Shown here: one piece after another, positions 1 through 5,359 of the stretch | How the letters are laid out: each line of letters begins with the position of its first letter | Numbering within the stretch: position 1 is the stretch's first letter | Assembly (NCBI GenBank): GCA_019307645.1 | Contig: JAFDJF010000197.1 | Coordinates: forward strand, 1 to 7,322 | DNA: 7,322 bases | Origin: Deltaproteobacteria bacterium | GTDB taxonomy: Bacteria > Desulfobacterota > DSM-4660 > Desulfatiglandales > Desulfatiglandaceae | Direction of reading: 5' to 3' | Made by a program: the position numbers and the translations under genes | Notes under the pieces: model-generated | What the model was told of the DNA's origin: nothing | Database searches by the model: none | What the model saw: the letters and a program-made list of their open reading frames with translations, nothing else

Positions 1-91
1 TTATCCTCGGAATATTAACTATATGCCTGTGGTAATTTTTTCGGACATTCCTCGATTTTGGAAAAAATTGCTATTCTCGGACAGCCTCCTA
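1..91. repeat. Diverged partial copy of the inverted-repeat element found at 1523-1666
   Basis: This stretch aligns in the same orientation with 1577-1666, the right half of the MITE-like element inside hemD. By my own count 26 of the first 33 positions match without a gap. Similarity then weakens but can be followed through a shared TTCCT..GA block, a GAAAAA run and a closing CTA near 89-91. The left half would lie outside the window. It contains no coding sequence. The call is by eye; the first 45 bases are convincing and the remainder is tentative. Confidence 0.5.
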
Positions 92-107
92 GGGCTTTTG
101 TTTTTTT
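83..107 (+). terminator. Possible weak rho-independent terminator
   Basis: A short hairpin pairs AGCCT (83-87) with GGGCT (92-96) around a 4-base loop and is followed by a T-rich tract, TTTTGTTTTTTT (96-107). It could end a plus-strand gene lying left of the window. The stem is only five pairs, including one G-U, so this is a weak call. It also sits at the end of the element remnant, so it may be incidental. Confidence 0.3.
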
Positions 108-546
108 ATCGGTTTCTGTCGTTTCAGCCTAGAATAGAATGCAAAATCGGTGCCAAAATTAAGGGCTTTGTCAGGATGCATTGAGAGCAGGGGAAATCTT
201 TCTTGAGGGCTTGATTCCTGAGCTTTTTCAGGGGATTTTTTGAAATAGATTGCATGTGGATCAATAGGGGGAATAGAAAGGTTCTGATTTCCGCGTACGG
301 AAAACCATGTATATCTAATTGAATTAATTTATAAAAATTGTCTACTGCAATTAGGAGAATTGAAACTTGAAATTTCTTGCGAGCTCCGCTTTGAAAGGTA
401 TGAGAGCGTGAGATATCTGCTCCACAATCAAGTCAATTTTCTGGTCTGGTGGGGAAAACCCTCTCCAACAAGAGTCAAATGTTTGACATATCAGTTCGAC
501 CGCGGCAGCAAATTCATTGTTTAAAACCCAACAGTTTTTTCTTCAT
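92..546. other. Intergenic region with no supported gene
   Basis: No reading frame here has a credible start, length and ribosome binding site, and I recognise no tRNA or other structured RNA. It is AT-rich around 300-345. It contains a 6-bp inverted repeat TTTCCG/CGGAAA (288-303), a small hairpin CCTGA/TCAGG (217-232) followed by six Ts, and one sequence near 345-366 ending in GAATTGAAAC that resembles the 3' end of some CRISPR repeats but occurs only once. Confidence 0.5.
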
Positions 547-574
547 TTGACAAACACATATTCGTGACTATAAT
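547..574 (+). promoter_or_regulatory. Sigma70-type promoter of the HesB-like selenoprotein gene
   Basis: A -35 box TTGACA (547-552) and a -10 box TATAAT (569-574) are separated by 16 bases. Both hexamers match the housekeeping consensus exactly. Transcription would start near 581, leaving a leader of about 35 bases before the ATG at 616. No operator is evident, so constitutive expression is the simplest reading. Confidence 0.85.
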
Positions 575-604
575 TTAGGCTCAAAGAAAAGGAAAATACC
601 TACG

Positions 605-610
605 AGGAGG
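605..610 (+). promoter_or_regulatory. Ribosome binding site of the selenoprotein gene
   Basis: A perfect AGGAGG lies five bases before the ATG at 616. It fixes the start of a gene that a standard caller would break at the in-frame UGA. Confidence 0.85.
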
Positions 611-615
611 CAAAT

Positions 616-933
616 ATGTTTGAAGTTACTGAAAAAGCGAGTGAAATGATAAAAGGTTTATTGAAAGACAAGGACGTAATACCAGCCATCAGGGTGATGC
701 TCTCCCAAGGGGGCTGATCCGGGCCCTCTCTGGGCCTGGCTCTGGATGAGTCAAGAGATGGTGATGAACTATTTGATGACAGAGACCTTACCTTCGTCGT
801 AGAAAAGGACTTTTTTGAAAGCATTAAACCCATAAAAGTGGATTATGTCGAATCCGTCATGGGCGCCGGCTTCAATATCTCGTCCAGCATGGCGAAACCG
901 GATTCTGCCTGTGGAAGTTCCTGCAGCTGTTAG
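616..933 (+). CDS. HesB/IscA-like selenoprotein (A-type Fe-S scaffold family), Sec at residue 34
   Basis: Reading from ATG 616 through the in-frame UGA at 715-717 to TAG 931-933 gives 105 residues. The frame is coherent on both sides of the UGA: residues 24-43 (AIRVMLSQGG-U-SGPSLGLAL) align with the region of IscA-type proteins where the first scaffold cysteine sits in a G-C-S-G context. Selenocysteine replaces that cysteine. The C-terminus carries three cysteines (99, 103 and 105, CGSSCSC), corresponding loosely to the C-G-C pair of classical A-type carriers. HesB-like selenoproteins of about this length are an established family in deltaproteobacteria. The role in Fe-S cluster binding is inferred from the family; some members may be redox proteins instead. 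The gene is monocistronic, with its own promoter and terminator, and converges with the heme genes. An annotation reading UGA as stop would give a 33-residue stub. The selABCD genes are not in the window, so decoding is inferred. Confidence 0.88.
715..747 (+). promoter_or_regulatory. Candidate bacterial SECIS element with the Sec UGA
   Basis: Two mutually exclusive hairpins follow the UGA (715-717). In one, ATCCGGGCC (717-725) pairs with GGCTC (738-742) and GGAT (744-747) with one bulged T, leaving a 12-base loop containing GGG at 732-734, about 15-17 bases past the UGA. This fits the usual bacterial SECIS layout of a stem capped by a small loop with exposed G. In the other, CCGGGCCC (719-726) pairs with GGGCCTGG (732-739) around a 5-base loop. 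I cannot compute energies; the former fits SelB recognition better, the latter is the more compact stem. Confidence 0.6.
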
Positions 934-990
934 GGGGGGGCGGCATGGACTATAACTGAACAAGGATCCGAAGGGGGAAACAGCCTTTAA

Positions 991-1033
991 GCCACCACCT
1001 GTCAGATGTTGCTGAGAGAGTGGTGGCTTTTTT
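991..1033 (+). terminator. Rho-independent terminator of the selenoprotein gene
   Basis: GCCACCAC (991-998) pairs perfectly with GTGGTGGC (1020-1027). The inner part extends the stem by pairing CTGTCAG (999-1005) with CTGAGAG (1012-1018), with one mismatch and one bulge. Six Ts (1028-1033) follow immediately. The minus-strand side lacks a comparable T-run, so it acts mainly on the plus strand, although convergent minus-strand transcription also runs into the hairpin. Confidence 0.88.
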
Positions 1034-1039
1034 GTCTTT

Positions 1040-1474
1040 TCAAAAGGCCCCGATCTGGCAGGGGGATATCTTTATTTCCAGGGCCTCACAGGCTGAGGCG
1101 ACTTCCATCTTCTTTATTCCCAACCTTTCTGCGATCTCCCACGCGGATTTACAGGTAAGCCGGTTGTTTGCCAGGTTCTTTCGTATGGCTTCTTCCAGTT
1201 CCTGAAGTATGGTTTCCGCCGGTTTTACAATCTTCTTTTCAGGGCGATAGCCGAAAAGCCCCAACTGGCATTTTGTAATAGCGACCTCAAGAAAATCCAG
1301 CGTAACACCTACCTCGGCAGGCGATTCTCCCAAGTCGCTCGCAACCTTGTGTGCGGCAGAGCACGACACTCCTTTGTCTGAAATCTGTTTTTTTAGGGCA
1401 TCCGTCAGTTCGGGTTTGACCTTGCGATCAGACGGGTGTTTTCTTGAATAATGTCCTTTGTCTTCATGGGTCAT
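1040..1474 (-). CDS. Unrecognised protein with two tandem C-X30-C helix-turn-helix-like repeats
   Basis: The protein has 144 residues. I start it at the ATG at 1474 because AGAGGTG lies just upstream; a longer reading from 1555 would begin inside the inserted element. It consists of a basic, charged N-terminus (1-20) and two homologous units at about 22-75 and 92-144, with a period of exactly 70 residues. By my alignment 18 of 53 positions are identical. Each unit has a cysteine after an amphipathic helix (C38, C108), a Lg-x-x-x-x-EV segment resembling a helix-turn-helix, and a closing CQ(L/I)Gx-F motif (C69, C139); both cysteine pairs have 30 residues between them. The product ends with the second motif, so it seems complete. 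I see no signal peptide or membrane segment. It is the last gene of the ispD-hemC-cobA run. DNA, metal or cluster binding is possible but unproven. Confidence 0.75.
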   Translation of the reverse strand: MTHEDKGHYSRKHPSDRKVKPELTDALKKQISDKGVSCSAAHKVASDLGESPAEVGVTLDFLEVAITKCQLGLFGYRPEKKIVKPAETILQELEEAIRKNLANNRLTCKSAWEIAERLGIKKMEVASACEALEIKISPCQIGAF

Positions 1475-1475
1475 G

Positions 1476-1517
1476 TCACTCACCTCTGTCCTTGAATTTT
1501 CGGATCTTGGCAAAATA
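1476..1517 (-). pseudogene. Possible leftover C-terminal tail of HemD
   Basis: Directly beyond the inserted element, one frame reads YFAKIRKFKDRGE and then TGA (1476-1478), one base before the ATG of the next gene. HemD proteins often end in a short segment with a Y-F pair near the C-terminus, and the tight spacing to the next start is what an intact operon would have. The match is far too short to prove. If correct, about 30 residues normally found between the detached lobe and this tail are missing, so the element did not insert cleanly. Confidence 0.3.
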
Positions 1518-1522
1518 CTATA

Positions 1523-1666
1523 TAGTGCCCGAACGAAAACTGTCTTTTTCGTCAATCTCTGCGTCAGAAAAAATTTTAATCCTCAAAATATTACATATAT
1601 TCCTGCGGTTAAAATTTTGATCTTCCTTGACCTTGACGAAAAATCCTAGTTTTCGTTCAGACACTA
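1523..1666. mobile_element. MITE-like inverted-repeat element inside the hemD 3' region
   Basis: The ends are inverted repeats: GTGCCCGAACGAAAACT at 1525-1541 matches the reverse complement of 1648-1664, apart from two C/T differences. After a short non-matching spacer, an 11-base TTTTTCGTCAA block (1545-1555) pairs with 1633-1643. An inner AAAATTTTAA (1570-1579) pairs with 1609-1618, so the unit is nearly one long hairpin with a centre of about 29 bases. TA dinucleotides (1523-1524 and 1665-1666) flank it, which is compatible with the TA target duplication used by IS630/Tc1-mariner-type transposases. It encodes no transposase, so it would need one in trans. A diverged copy lies at 1-91. Read through from hemD it adds about 48 foreign residues and a stop at 1518-1520. 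Confidence 0.75.
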
Positions 1667-1667
1667 A

Positions 1668-1835
1668 GGCAACAGTTACCGGGCCCATCCACTGTTGCAG
1701 TTGTTCATCATCACGTTCAAACATTCCTGCAAAATTTTCAACTGTCGAGGAACTGGTAAACGTCACCATGTCAATGGCGCCCTGTTCCAGCATTTCCCTT
1801 ACCTGTCCGGTATCGTGATCAGGCCTTATGGTCCG
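1668..1835 (-). pseudogene. hemD: Frameshifted HemD C-terminal lobe, detached from CobA-HemD
   Basis: This frame encodes 56 residues, from RTIRPDHDTGQ to MGPVTVA, that continue the uroporphyrinogen-III synthase domain lost at the frameshift. It contains the typical TFTSSSTVENF segment of the second HemD lobe. It has no start or ribosome binding site of its own. Upstream it is separated from the main reading frame by a 4-bp duplication. Downstream it runs into the inserted element just where HemD proteins normally continue with an IGP-x-TA segment. Translation, if it occurred, would continue through the element to a TAG at 1518-1520. I infer it is non-functional unless the frameshift is a sequencing error. 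Confidence 0.75.
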
Positions 1836-3096
1836 GTAGGTAAGCCGGCACCACGTCAACTTCGGCACCCATCCTCTTCAATTCTTCGGGCAGGACCTCT
1901 CTTGCCCGTGCCGCCCTGGGGAGCAATATCTTTAACCCTTTGACCGGTCCCCGTTCCCTGAAACACGCCACCACGGCCTCGGCCCGGTACTCTTCGGGCA
2001 TCAGATCCGGCTTGATGCCGAAACGGGTCCAGGTTTCAGCGGTCTTGGGACCGATAGCCCCAATTTTCAGACCTTTCAGATCCCGGACATCTTTTCCAAG
2101 GACCTCAAGCCGTTTTAAAAAGTACTTTGTACCGTTTACAGAGGTAAACAGCAGCCACTGGTAATTCTCCAGAGCATTAATCGCTTGATCGAGTGCATCC
2201 CAGGTTTCCGGGGGCACAATCTCTATGGTCGGGAACTCAATGCATTCTGCACCCAAAGAGGTCAAAGCCCCAAGAAAACCGCTTGCCTGTTCCCTTGCCC
2301 TTGTAACCACGATCCTTTTTCCGAAGAGCGGCCTTTTCTCAAACCAGTTGAGCTCGTCTCTCAGGTTGACCACATGTCCGACCACAATGATGGCAGGAGG
2401 TTTGACGTTGCTTTCTGTGGCGAGTCGCGCAATATCATTAAGCCTTCCGGTAAGCGTCTTTTGCTCGGCGACCGTTCCCCTGCGAATGACAGCAACAGGT
2501 GTATCGGGAGGTCGACCGTTTTGTATCAGGTTTTCGGCTATATGGGCCAGATTCCCCACACCCATGAGGAAAACAAGGGTCCCGGCACCGGTAGCGATTT
2601 TATCCCAGGCAATATTTGATTCTTCTTTGAGCGGGGATTCGTGGCCGGTAATAAAAGTTACTGTGGCAGTATGATCACGATGTGTCAACGGGATTCCTGC
2701 ATAGGCGGGCACGGAAATGGCAGATGTTATCCCTGGTACAACTTCAAATTCCAAGCCGGCCCTGACTAGTTTCTGGGCCTCTTCTCCGCCTCTGCCAAAG
2801 ATATAGGGGTCCCCGCCCTTCAGTCGGACAACAATATTTCCCTCCTGCGTTTTGTTGACAATCAACTCATTGATCTCTTCCTGACTCATGGTGTGGCAGC
2901 CGCCCTTTTTTCCAACGTAGATCAACTCTGCCGTGTCTTGTGCGTATTCAAGAAAAGATTTATTTGCCAGGTAGTCATAAATGACGACATCTGCTTGAGA
3001 AAGGCATTCTTTCCCCTTTATTGTCAAAAGGCCGGGATCACCGGGACCGGCTCCCACAAGATATACTTTGCCCTTTTTATGGTTTTTCATTTCCAT
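1819..3096 (-). CDS. cobA: Uroporphyrinogen-III C-methyltransferase fused to a truncated uroporphyrinogen-III synthase
   Basis: The 425 residues carry an intact SUMT (CobA) domain at about 10-245 and a HemD domain from about 257. SUMT landmarks are VGAGPGDPGLLT (14-25), VRLKGGDPYIFGRGGEE (90-106), PGITS (121-125), GIPLTHR (134-140) and PAIIVVG (234-240). This part transfers two methyl groups from SAM to uroporphyrinogen III, giving precorrin-2. The HemD part should cyclise hydroxymethylbilane; it holds up through VDVVPAY (413-419), then a duplicated TACC shifts the frame and it ends after LPDHKA. Intact fusions of this type are about 500 residues. It starts 18 bases after the hemC stop. The ribosome binding site is weak, and a second ATG at 3090 is an alternative start. 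The methyltransferase is probably active; the synthase half probably is not. Confidence 0.88.
   Translation of the reverse strand: MEMKNHKKGKVYLVGAGPGDPGLLTIKGKECLSQADVVIYDYLANKSFLEYAQDTAELIYVGKKGGCHTMSQEEINELIVNKTQEGNIVVRLKGGDPYIFGRGGEEAQKLVRAGLEFEVVPGITSAISVPAYAGIPLTHRDHTATVTFITGHESPLKEESNIAWDKIATGAGTLVFLMGVGNLAHIAENLIQNGRPPDTPVAVIRRGTVAEQKTLTGRLNDIARLATESNVKPPAIIVVGHVVNLRDELNWFEKRPLFGKRIVVTRAREQASGFLGALTSLGAECIEFPTIEIVPPETWDALDQAINALENYQWLLFTSVNGTKYFLKRLEVLGKDVRDLKGLKIGAIGPKTAETWTRFGIKPDLMPEEYRAEAVVACFRERGPVKGLKILLPRAARAREVLPEELKRMGAEVDVVPAYLPDHKA
1835..1842 (-). other. 4-bp tandem duplication causing the hemD frameshift
   Basis: The plus strand reads GGTAGGTA, which is TACCTACC in the gene. 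Removing one TACC restores a continuous HemD frame, VVPAY-RTIRPDHD. The direct reading instead stops at 1819-1821. This may be a real slippage mutation or an assembly or sequencing error. Confidence 0.8.
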
Positions 3097-3114
3097 GGAT
3101 TGTCTGATTCTTCG

Positions 3115-4038
3115 TTATACGGCGTCGTAAATACGTGCCAGGATCTTATCTGCGCCGGCGTCCAGCAACCTCCCGGCCAAGGTGGTTCCGATTTTTTCTG
3201 CCTGATTCATTTCACCTGTCATGTCATCCCTGAGAAGCCGGGTCCCGTCAAGTTCGGCCACCATGCCCGTGAGACGCACTGTTTCGCCGTCCAGACGGGC
3301 GAAGCCTGCAACAGGGACCTGACATCCCCCCTGCAGTTTCTTTAAAAAGGCCCTCTCCGCCGTGACAGTTACTTCAGTCGGTTTATGATTCAGGAAATTA
3401 ATCAGGCTGATTGACTGCTCGTCCTTGCGCCTGACTTCGAGCCCGAGCGCCCCCTGCCCGACAGCCGGCAGGATATGCTCCGATGAAATGACCTGGCTGA
3501 TGCGGTTTTCAAAGCCAAGTCGCTTGAGGCCGGCAGTGGCCAGGATGATGGCGTTGAGTTCTCCTGATTCCAGTTTTCGAAGACGGGTGTCGACGTTTCC
3601 TCTCAACGGGACGATAGCCAGATCCCGGCGTATATGGAGCAGTTGGGCCGCTCTTCTCAGGCTGCTGGTCCCCACCTTCGCGTCCCGGGAGAGTTGATCG
3701 AGGGTCAGATTCCCCAGGGAAATGAGGGCATCGCGGGGATCTTCCCGTTCGGGAAATACTGAAAGGGTCAGAACTTTCGGCAATTCCGCAGGCACATCCT
3801 TCATGCTGTGAACGGCCACATCAACGCTTTTATTAATGAGGGCCTCTTCGATTTCCTTCACAAACAGGCCCTTCCCCCCGATCTTGCTTAACGGAGAATC
3901 CAGGATCTTGTCACCGGTGGTCTTGATTTTCACCAGTTCCACCCGGACATTAGGATGTTTTTCTTCAACCTTTTTTTTAACCCACCGGCTTTGAGTAAGC
4001 GCCAGTTTGCTGCCTCTTGTGCCTATTTTCAGAATCAT
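3115..4038 (-). CDS. hemC: Porphobilinogen deaminase (hydroxymethylbilane synthase)
   Basis: The enzyme polymerises four porphobilinogen units into hydroxymethylbilane, the substrate of HemD. From the ATG at 4038 it has 307 residues, the normal family length. Landmarks are the N-terminal IGTRGSKLAL, the GGKGLFVKEIE segment, HSMKDVP with the catalytic aspartate at 81, VGTSSLRR, LRGNVDTRL, and GGCQVPV with Cys239 as the attachment site of the dipyrromethane cofactor. An upstream in-frame ATG at 4065 would overlap ispD and add nine residues; I prefer 4038 because family members begin just before the IGTRGS motif. Neither start has a strong Shine-Dalgarno sequence. The gene begins 7 bases after the ispD stop and precedes cobA-hemD by 18 bases, so the three look cotranscribed. 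Confidence 0.95.
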   Translation of the reverse strand: MILKIGTRGSKLALTQSRWVKKKVEEKHPNVRVELVKIKTTGDKILDSPLSKIGGKGLFVKEIEEALINKSVDVAVHSMKDVPAELPKVLTLSVFPEREDPRDALISLGNLTLDQLSRDAKVGTSSLRRAAQLLHIRRDLAIVPLRGNVDTRLRKLESGELNAIILATAGLKRLGFENRISQVISSEHILPAVGQGALGLEVRRKDEQSISLINFLNHKPTEVTVTAERAFLKKLQGGCQVPVAGFARLDGETVRLTGMVAELDGTRLLRDDMTGEMNQAEKIGTTLAGRLLDAGADKILARIYDAV

Positions 4039-4045
4039 TGTTGCT

Positions 4046-4783
4046 TTAAGTAACCCCTGACCCATTCGAGGACAGTAACAGGAACCTGGCCAGTTCCAGG
4101 TCGTTTGGTGTTGTAACCTTGATATTTTTTTCAGATCCCTCGATCACCTTGACCGGGATTCCCATCTTTTCAATGAGCACCGAGTCGTCCGGGGCCTCAT
4201 CCCAGCCTTCCAGGAAGGCCCGCTGGTGTGCTGCCAGGATGTCTTCATAAAAAAAGACCTGGGGTGTTTGAATCAACCAGATGCGCCTTCTATCACACGT
4301 ACTTGCGACCTTCTGACTGCTGTCCACTTCCTTTACGGTTTCCCTGGCCGGAAGCCCCGTTATTACGGCTCGATGGGTTTTTGCTGCATTAATAATACGT
4401 TCAATGGCATTTTCAGTAATAACCGGGCGAACACCGTCATGGATCAGAACAAGTCCGTAATCTCTCTCTGCTGCTTCAAGCCCCAGTCGAACCGAGTCCT
4501 GGCGTCTTATACCGCCGGCCACAATCTTTTCTACCTTGGTCAGCTGGAATTTTTCAACGATCTCTTTCCGGCAATAGTCTACATCCTTTGAAGGGACCAC
4601 GACGATAATCGCATCAATTGCTCGGCACTGCTGTAGAGGCTTGAGGGTCAGGGCCAGGAGAGGTTTTCCATCAAAATCCAGGAATTGTTTGGCACGATCG
4701 TTCCCCATACGGACCCCTGATCCTGCAGCAGGGATAATGGCAATTGTTTTGATCCGGCTGGAAGGGCTTTGTTTTTTCAACAT
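4046..4783 (-). CDS. ispD: 2-C-methyl-D-erythritol 4-phosphate cytidylyltransferase
   Basis: IspD joins CTP and MEP to form CDP-methylerythritol, a cytosolic step of the MEP isoprenoid pathway. From the ATG at 4783 it has 245 residues, a usual length. Visible motifs are the nucleotide loop PAAGSGVRMG (18-27) with Arg25, Lys32 of the KQF motif, HDGVRP (115-120) with Asp116, TPQVF (173-177), and EGSEKNIKVTTPNDL (215-229) with Lys222. These correspond to the known catalytic and CTP-contacting residues of the family. A GTG at 4822 in the same frame would place the start inside the terminator tract of the upstream gene, so I reject it. There is no clear Shine-Dalgarno sequence before 4783. It heads the ispD-hemC-cobA run; I see no convincing promoter in the short gap behind the terminator. 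Confidence 0.93.
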   Translation of the reverse strand: MLKKQSPSSRIKTIAIIPAAGSGVRMGNDRAKQFLDFDGKPLLALTLKPLQQCRAIDAIIVVVPSKDVDYCRKEIVEKFQLTKVEKIVAGGIRRQDSVRLGLEAAERDYGLVLIHDGVRPVITENAIERIINAAKTHRAVITGLPARETVKEVDSSQKVASTCDRRRIWLIQTPQVFFYEDILAAHQRAFLEGWDEAPDDSVLIEKMGIPVKVIEGSEKNIKVTTPNDLELARFLLLSSNGSGVT

Positions 4784-4814
4784 GTTCAGGAGACTGTCAG
4801 TTAAGGGCTCGTGC

Positions 4815-4860
4815 AAAAACACAAAAGCAGGCCCCGGAAACCAATCCCGGACGCCTGCTT
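4815..4860 (-). terminator. Rho-independent terminator between the charged 132-residue gene and ispD
   Basis: On the minus strand AAGCAGGC pairs with GCCTGCTT (4853-4860 with 4825-4832). An inner CCGG/CCGG can extend the stem, and a T-rich tract TTTTGTGTTTTTG follows. It begins 17 bases past the stop of the 132-residue gene and separates the nfeD-slipin group from the ispD-hemC group. Confidence 0.8.
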
Positions 4861-4876
4861 GATGGCTTGTAATATC

Positions 4877-5275
4877 TCAGGCGTGAGCAACTTTTCTCGT
4901 TTGCTTTTTCATTCGATTAATACGCCTGCGCAGGATATCGACATCCTTTTTGTTTTTTGATTCCCGCGCTTTTTCTTTTTCTTCTCTGAGTCGGGTGATC
5001 TTAAGTTTCAATTCCTTTGGGCTTAGCGCGGACTTCTTTGTCTCTGTCTCTTTCTTTTTTGGAGGTTCTTCGTCTTTGATTCCCCTGAACTCTTTGATAA
5101 CAGCCAGTAGTTCATCTTTTTTCATGGCATGGACACCGGAAACACCCGGTATCGCTTTTGCTGTCTCCCTCAATTCAGGAGCTGTCATTTTGTCCAGGGG
5201 CTTTTCCTCGGCTTTTTCTTCCGGGGCCTTTTCAGAAGCCTCTTTGGTTTCTTCGGGTTTTATTTCTTCTTCCAT
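4877..5275 (-). CDS. Highly charged small protein with a Rho_N/SAP-like segment
   Basis: The 132 residues fall into three parts: an acidic, Glu/Lys-rich, probably disordered tail (1-25); a compact segment at about 27-64 (LDKMTAPELRETAKAIPGV...MKKDELLAVIKEF) that resembles the small helix-turn-helix fold seen at the N-terminus of Rho and in SAP domains; and a Lys/Arg/Glu-rich, probably helical or coiled-coil C-terminus (83-128). There is no signal peptide or membrane helix. Such folds often bind nucleic acid, which together with the basic tail makes RNA or DNA binding a fair guess, not a finding. It has a GGAGG about 10 bases before ATG 5275 and a terminator directly behind it. It lies 84 bases after the slipin gene, so it could be the last gene of that transcript or have its own promoter. 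Confidence 0.8.
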   Translation of the reverse strand: MEEEIKPEETKEASEKAPEEKAEEKPLDKMTAPELRETAKAIPGVSGVHAMKKDELLAVIKEFRGIKDEEPPKKKETETKKSALSPKELKLKITRLREEKEKARESKNKKDVDILRRRINRMKKQTRKVAHA

Positions 5276-5359
5276 AATGTGTCTTCCTCCAATTAAAATG
5301 TATAGCCTCCTGTCCCCGAGCCCCTGACTTCATCAGTTCCTCAAATCCTTCCTTTTTTC

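Noticed and set aside
217..241. Hairpin CCTGA/TCAGG followed by a run of six Ts as a terminator
   Set aside because: The stem is five pairs, two Gs and an A separate it from the T-run, and there is no gene upstream of it in the window to terminate.
288..303. Short inverted repeat TTTCCG/CGGAAA as a possible operator
   Set aside because: The arms are only six bases, and it is about 250 bases from the nearest promoter, so it may be chance.
345..366. Sequence ending in GAATTGAAAC, resembling the 3' end of some CRISPR repeats, after an AT-rich leader-like stretch
   Set aside because: It occurs once only in the window, with no second repeat, regular spacing or cas gene. A solitary relic is conceivable but unsupported.
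600..963. Minus-strand reading frames across the selenoprotein gene
   Set aside because: They are shadows of the plus-strand gene, which has a promoter, ribosome binding site, terminator and family-like sequence.
1475..1555. Longer N-terminus of the two-repeat protein, starting at 1555
   Set aside because: Those 27 residues come largely from the inserted element; the ATG at 1474 has a good ribosome binding site and needs no element sequence.
1518..1868. Independent 116-residue minus-strand gene
   Set aside because: It is the out-of-frame end of hemD joined to element sequence, without a start or ribosome binding site of its own.
2185..2674. Long plus-strand open frames opposite cobA-hemD, and similar ones opposite hemC, ispD, slipin and nfeD
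   Set aside because: Their sequences show no recognisable family and lie wholly inside well-supported minus-strand genes.
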